From NCBI RefSeq assembly GCF_013302895.1, contig NZ_VJOK01000001.1, forward strand, positions 6,878,563-6,942,562: a stretch of DNA of 64,000 bases, in the 5' to 3' direction. How positions within the stretch are numbered: position 1 is the first letter of the stretch; each line of letters starts with the position of its first letter. The DNA is from Streptomyces albus subsp. chlorinus (GTDB lineage Bacteria; Actinomycetota; Actinomycetes; Streptomycetales; Streptomycetaceae). The translations under genes and the position numbers were made by a program. Shown here in pieces: positions 61,453 through 64,000 of this stretch. A model generated the notes under the pieces. It was not told the origin of the DNA and did not search any database. It worked only from the letters and a program-made list of their open reading frames with translations.

Positions 61453-62568
61453 ATGACCGACGGTACGGAGCGCGGACGACGGGCCTACATCGGCTCGTTC
61501 ACCTCTGACGGCGGGCGCGGTATCACCACGGCGGAACTCGATGCCGCCACCGGCGCGCTGACCGCGTTGCACCACACAGGTACCACGGTCACCGATCCCT
61601 CCTTCCTGGCGCTGTCGCCCGGGGGAGGGGTTCTCTACGCCGTCAGTGAGACCGACCGGGGCGGTGTCGCGGCGCTGTCCCTGGACCGGGAGACGTATCC
61701 GGTTCCACTGGGCGGCACCGTCCCCGTGGACGCGGACGGGCCCACCCATCTGACGGTCGCCGGGGGCCACCTCTACACCGCGAACTACACCTCCGGAAGC
61801 GTGACCGCCCTGCCCCTGCGCGCGGATGGCAGTCCGGGCGGCAACGCGGTCACCCACCAGCACCACGGTCAGGGACCGGTGCGCGACCGGCAGGAGGGCC
61901 CGCACGCGCACGCCGTCGTCCCGGACCCGTCCGGCCAGTGGCTGCTGGTGACCGACCTGGGCACCGATTCGGTATGGGTCTACGACCTTCGCGGCACCGG
62001 CACCGGCACCGGCACCGGGTCCGACACCCGCTCCGGGCCGGGCCTGCGCCTCCACAGGGAGGTGCCGCTCCGCTCCGGTACCGGCCCGCGCCACCTGGCG
62101 TTCGCCGTCGCGTCCCCCGCCCCGGGGCGGCCGGGAGGGGCCGGGCGGGCCTTGGTGGTCAACGAGCTGGACTCCACCGTGACGGCCTGCCGCTGGGACG
62201 CCGGGACCGGCGAACTGGTGCCGTTGGGGGAGACACGTCTGCTGCCGCCGGAGGCGAAGACCGAGAACCATCCCTCCGCGCTCGCCCTCTCGCCCGACGG
62301 CCGCTTCGCCTGGGCCGCCAACCGGGGCCATGACAGCGTCACCGTTCTCGACCTGACGGCGGGGGAGCTGCCCGAACGCGTCACCACCGTCCCCTGCGGC
62401 GGGCACTGGCCGCGAGATCTGGCCGTCCACCCCTCAGGACGCCGGCTGTACGCGGCCAACGAACGGTCGGGCGACGTCACCTGGTTCGACGTGGACCCCG
62501 CCACCGGCATCCCGCACCGGGCCGGCTCCCTGGCCGCACCGGCCGCCTCCTGCGTCGTCTTCGGGTGA
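61453..62568 (+). CDS. lactonase-family beta-propeller protein (6-phosphogluconolactonase-like)
   Basis: The 371-aa seven-bladed propeller has RAYIGSFTSDGGRGITTAEL, LALSPGGGVLYAVSETDRGG, HAHAVVPDPSGQWLLVTDLG, SALALSPDGRFAWAANRGHD and DLAVHPSGRRLYAANERSGD. It resembles YbhE/Pgl-type lactonases, most of them cytoplasmic. No signal peptide. The actual substrate may be a lactone other than 6-phosphogluconolactone. There is a Thr-Gly repeat at about 186-194. ATG 61453. Confidence 0.8.
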   Translation: MTDGTERGRRAYIGSFTSDGGRGITTAELDAATGALTALHHTGTTVTDPSFLALSPGGGVLYAVSETDRGGVAALSLDRETYPVPLGGTVPVDADGPTHLTVAGGHLYTANYTSGSVTALPLRADGSPGGNAVTHQHHGQGPVRDRQEGPHAHAVVPDPSGQWLLVTDLGTDSVWVYDLRGTGTGTGTGSDTRSGPGLRLHREVPLRSGTGPRHLAFAVASPAPGRPGGAGRALVVNELDSTVTACRWDAGTGELVPLGETRLLPPEAKTENHPSALALSPDGRFAWAANRGHDSVTVLDLTAGELPERVTTVPCGGHWPRDLAVHPSGRRLYAANERSGDVTWFDVDPATGIPHRAGSLAAPAASCVVFG

Positions 62569-62763
62569 CCGCGGTCCTCGGATGACCGCGGCCTTCGGGT
62601 GACCGCGGTCGCGTCAACGGCGCGGCGCGCACCGAGGCGGCTCCTGATCCCGGTGCGGGCCGCGCCGTTGGCGGATGCCGTTCGTGAAGGCGGTTCACCG
62701 CCGCTGGACGGGGCGAGGCGTCCGCACACGACGGTGGCCGCGAGGGGGCCTGGTGTGCGCGCC

Positions 62764-63747
62764 TCAGCGCACCGGCACGCCCTGCCGCGCCTCCGGCTGG
62801 GCGATACCGGCCTTGGCGGCGTACGTGGAGGCCACGAGCTTGCCCAGGGCGGGGTAGGCGCCCAGCGGTTCGGCGGCGGGGCAGCCCGCCTCCTCGGCCG
62901 CCGCCTCCAGCAGCCCCTCGGCGATCTCCGGGCCGATCAGGCACGGCGCGACGGCCAGTTGCCGGGAGCCGGAGGTGCGCAGCTGCTCGGCGGTCTTCTG
63001 CATCGCACCCTCGTCGTCGAGCGCCGCGGCCAGCACCGGTACCGCGAGCCGGGCCGCCAGCAGCATGCCGGTGATACCGGCGGCCTGCACGGCCTCCTCA
63101 CCGCCGACGGTGGCCAGGATGATGCCGTCCGCAGCCGTTGCGACAGTGAACAGTCGCGCTCGGTCGGCACGCGCCAGACCCGCCTCGGACAGGCGGACGT
63201 GCACGGCTTCGGCGAGCAGCGGGTGGGGCCCCAGCACGTCGGTCAGCTCGGCCCCCGAGCCGCTGTTCAGCACTTCCTGCCGGATACGCCGCAGCTGCGC
63301 GGCGTCCGGACCGGCCAGCAGCGGTACGACCACGGCGGGCAGCCCGCCGTCCTCGGTCTCCCGGGCCGGTGCCGCCACCGCGCCCTCCTGCTCCTCCTCC
63401 GCCGCCTCGTCCGTCGTGGCGGCGGCCGCCTCGCGGGCGTAGCGCAGCCGCGTCTCCCGGTCGGCCACCGCCTGGGTGAGGGCGGTGCGGATGGTGGGGA
63501 ACTCCTCGTCGTCGCCCTCGGCGAAACCGACACGCGCGTCGAGACCGGGCAGCTCCGACCGCGCGATGCTCAGCGTCTCTTCCGCGAGCGCGCGCGTGGC
63601 GCCGGAGGGTGCGCCGGGGACGGCCAGTACCAGCGCCGGCGCGCCCTCAGGGGCGACGACGGGCTCCGGCCGGCGGTGTCGTCCGGGCCGGCGGGGACGT
63701 GGCATTCGTACGGGCAGGCCATTGTCCGGTCCTGTGGGGGAGCTCAT
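62764..63747 (-). CDS. CbiX/SirB-like sirohydrochlorin chelatase-family protein
   Basis: The 327-aa protein has two chelatase-type domains: LVLAVPGAPSGATRALAEET, AVVVPLLAGPDAAQLRRIRQ, VLGPHPLLAEAVHVRLSEAG and LAVAPCLIGPEIAEGLLEAA. These match CbiX-like proteins, which insert metal into sirohydrochlorin. The linker is Ala/Glu-rich (about 105-140). The histidine pair that binds metal in CbiX (HGS) is altered to PGAPS at the N-terminus, so activity is unsure. Confidence 0.65.
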   Translation of the reverse strand: MSSPTGPDNGLPVRMPRPRRPGRHRRPEPVVAPEGAPALVLAVPGAPSGATRALAEETLSIARSELPGLDARVGFAEGDDEEFPTIRTALTQAVADRETRLRYAREAAAATTDEAAEEEQEGAVAAPARETEDGGLPAVVVPLLAGPDAAQLRRIRQEVLNSGSGAELTDVLGPHPLLAEAVHVRLSEAGLARADRARLFTVATAADGIILATVGGEEAVQAAGITGMLLAARLAVPVLAAALDDEGAMQKTAEQLRTSGSRQLAVAPCLIGPEIAEGLLEAAAEEAGCPAAEPLGAYPALGKLVASTYAAKAGIAQPEARQGVPVR

Positions 63748-63915
63748 GCGCCCGCATGCTAATGCCTTGATGGGCTTGGCTGTTCGGCCGGGGGACGCCG
63801 GTGGGCGTATGTCCCGATTTACCCGAGTCGTAGAGTGACGGCTTTCCGCCACTTTCCGTCCGCGCCTGCCCGTATGCGGGCACGTTTGCTGACGAGTGGA
63901 CAAGGGGCGGGCCGC

Positions 63916-64000
63916 ATGCCGCCTACCCGGTCCACCGGCCGCCCCGACCCCGCCGGGCCGGCGCCTGCGGGCGGGCGGACCTGGGGCCTGTGCCGCCGGT
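63916..64000 (+). CDS. start of an unidentified gene, cut by the window end
   Basis: The ATG at 63916 after AAGGGGCGG opens MPPTRSTGRPDPAGPAPAGG, a disordered basic/Pro-rich N-terminus. Too little is visible to name it. Confidence 0.4.
   Translation, partial: MPPTRSTGRPDPAGPAPAGGRTWGLCRR

Overview
The DNA is very GC-rich, shows strong third-position G/C bias, uses GTG and TTG starts freely, and encodes families typical of Streptomyces (DUF6221, SCO4226-like protein, KGG stress protein, Nramp-like carrier, type I-E CRISPR repeats). It reads as an accessory stretch of a Streptomyces-like chromosome grading into more ordinary chromosome on the right.

Region by region: (1) 1-9.8 kb is a decayed integrative/conjugative element. 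It holds a DnaB-N-like protein, a TraG/VirD4-like coupling protein, a relaxase-like protein, a duplicated fragment of that protein and a tyrosine recombinase, nearly all broken by frameshifts or stops. The recombinase is cut by an IS5-family element (8708-9581). (2) 9.9-18.8 kb is a divergent acid-sugar catabolic locus: DeoR regulator, PdxA2, DUF1537 kinase on one strand; aldo/keto reductase, HpcH/HpaI aldolase, 2-hydroxyacid dehydrogenase and an Nramp-related transporter on the other. (3) 18.8-26.1 kb is a graveyard: IS630 element, a cas2e-like gene with a two-repeat type I-E CRISPR array, IS701/Tn3/IS5/recombinase fragments and a broken CoA-transferase, with an intact TetR-lipocalin pair inside it.

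(4) 26.6-50.2 kb is the most interesting part: a biosynthetic gene cluster I cannot match to a known product. It combines stand-alone NRPS parts (adenylation enzyme, two condensation domains, three carrier proteins), a fatty-acyl-AMP ligase, a diiron protein, a hotdog thioesterase, a methyltransferase, a B12-binding radical SAM enzyme, a second radical SAM protein with an unusual cysteine spacing, a monomeric class II ribonucleotide reductase, a thymidylate-kinase-like protein, two nucleotidyltransferases, two HIT proteins (one fused to a phosphohistidine swivel domain) and a PPDK-like ATP-grasp protein. The nucleotide enzymes suggest that a (deoxy)nucleotide is the substrate or that a nucleotide is carried in the product, joined to amino-acyl/acyl parts; this is inference. 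Two leftward operons each contain one TTA codon, which suggests bldA (developmental) control.

(5) 50.3-64 kb looks like ordinary chromosome: serine hydrolase, a broken MFS gene, MSMEG_6728-like protein, lipoprotein, LuxR-type response regulator, FtsX permease, SCO4226-like protein, KGG protein, HAD hydrolase, FUSC exporter, lactonase and a CbiX-like chelatase.
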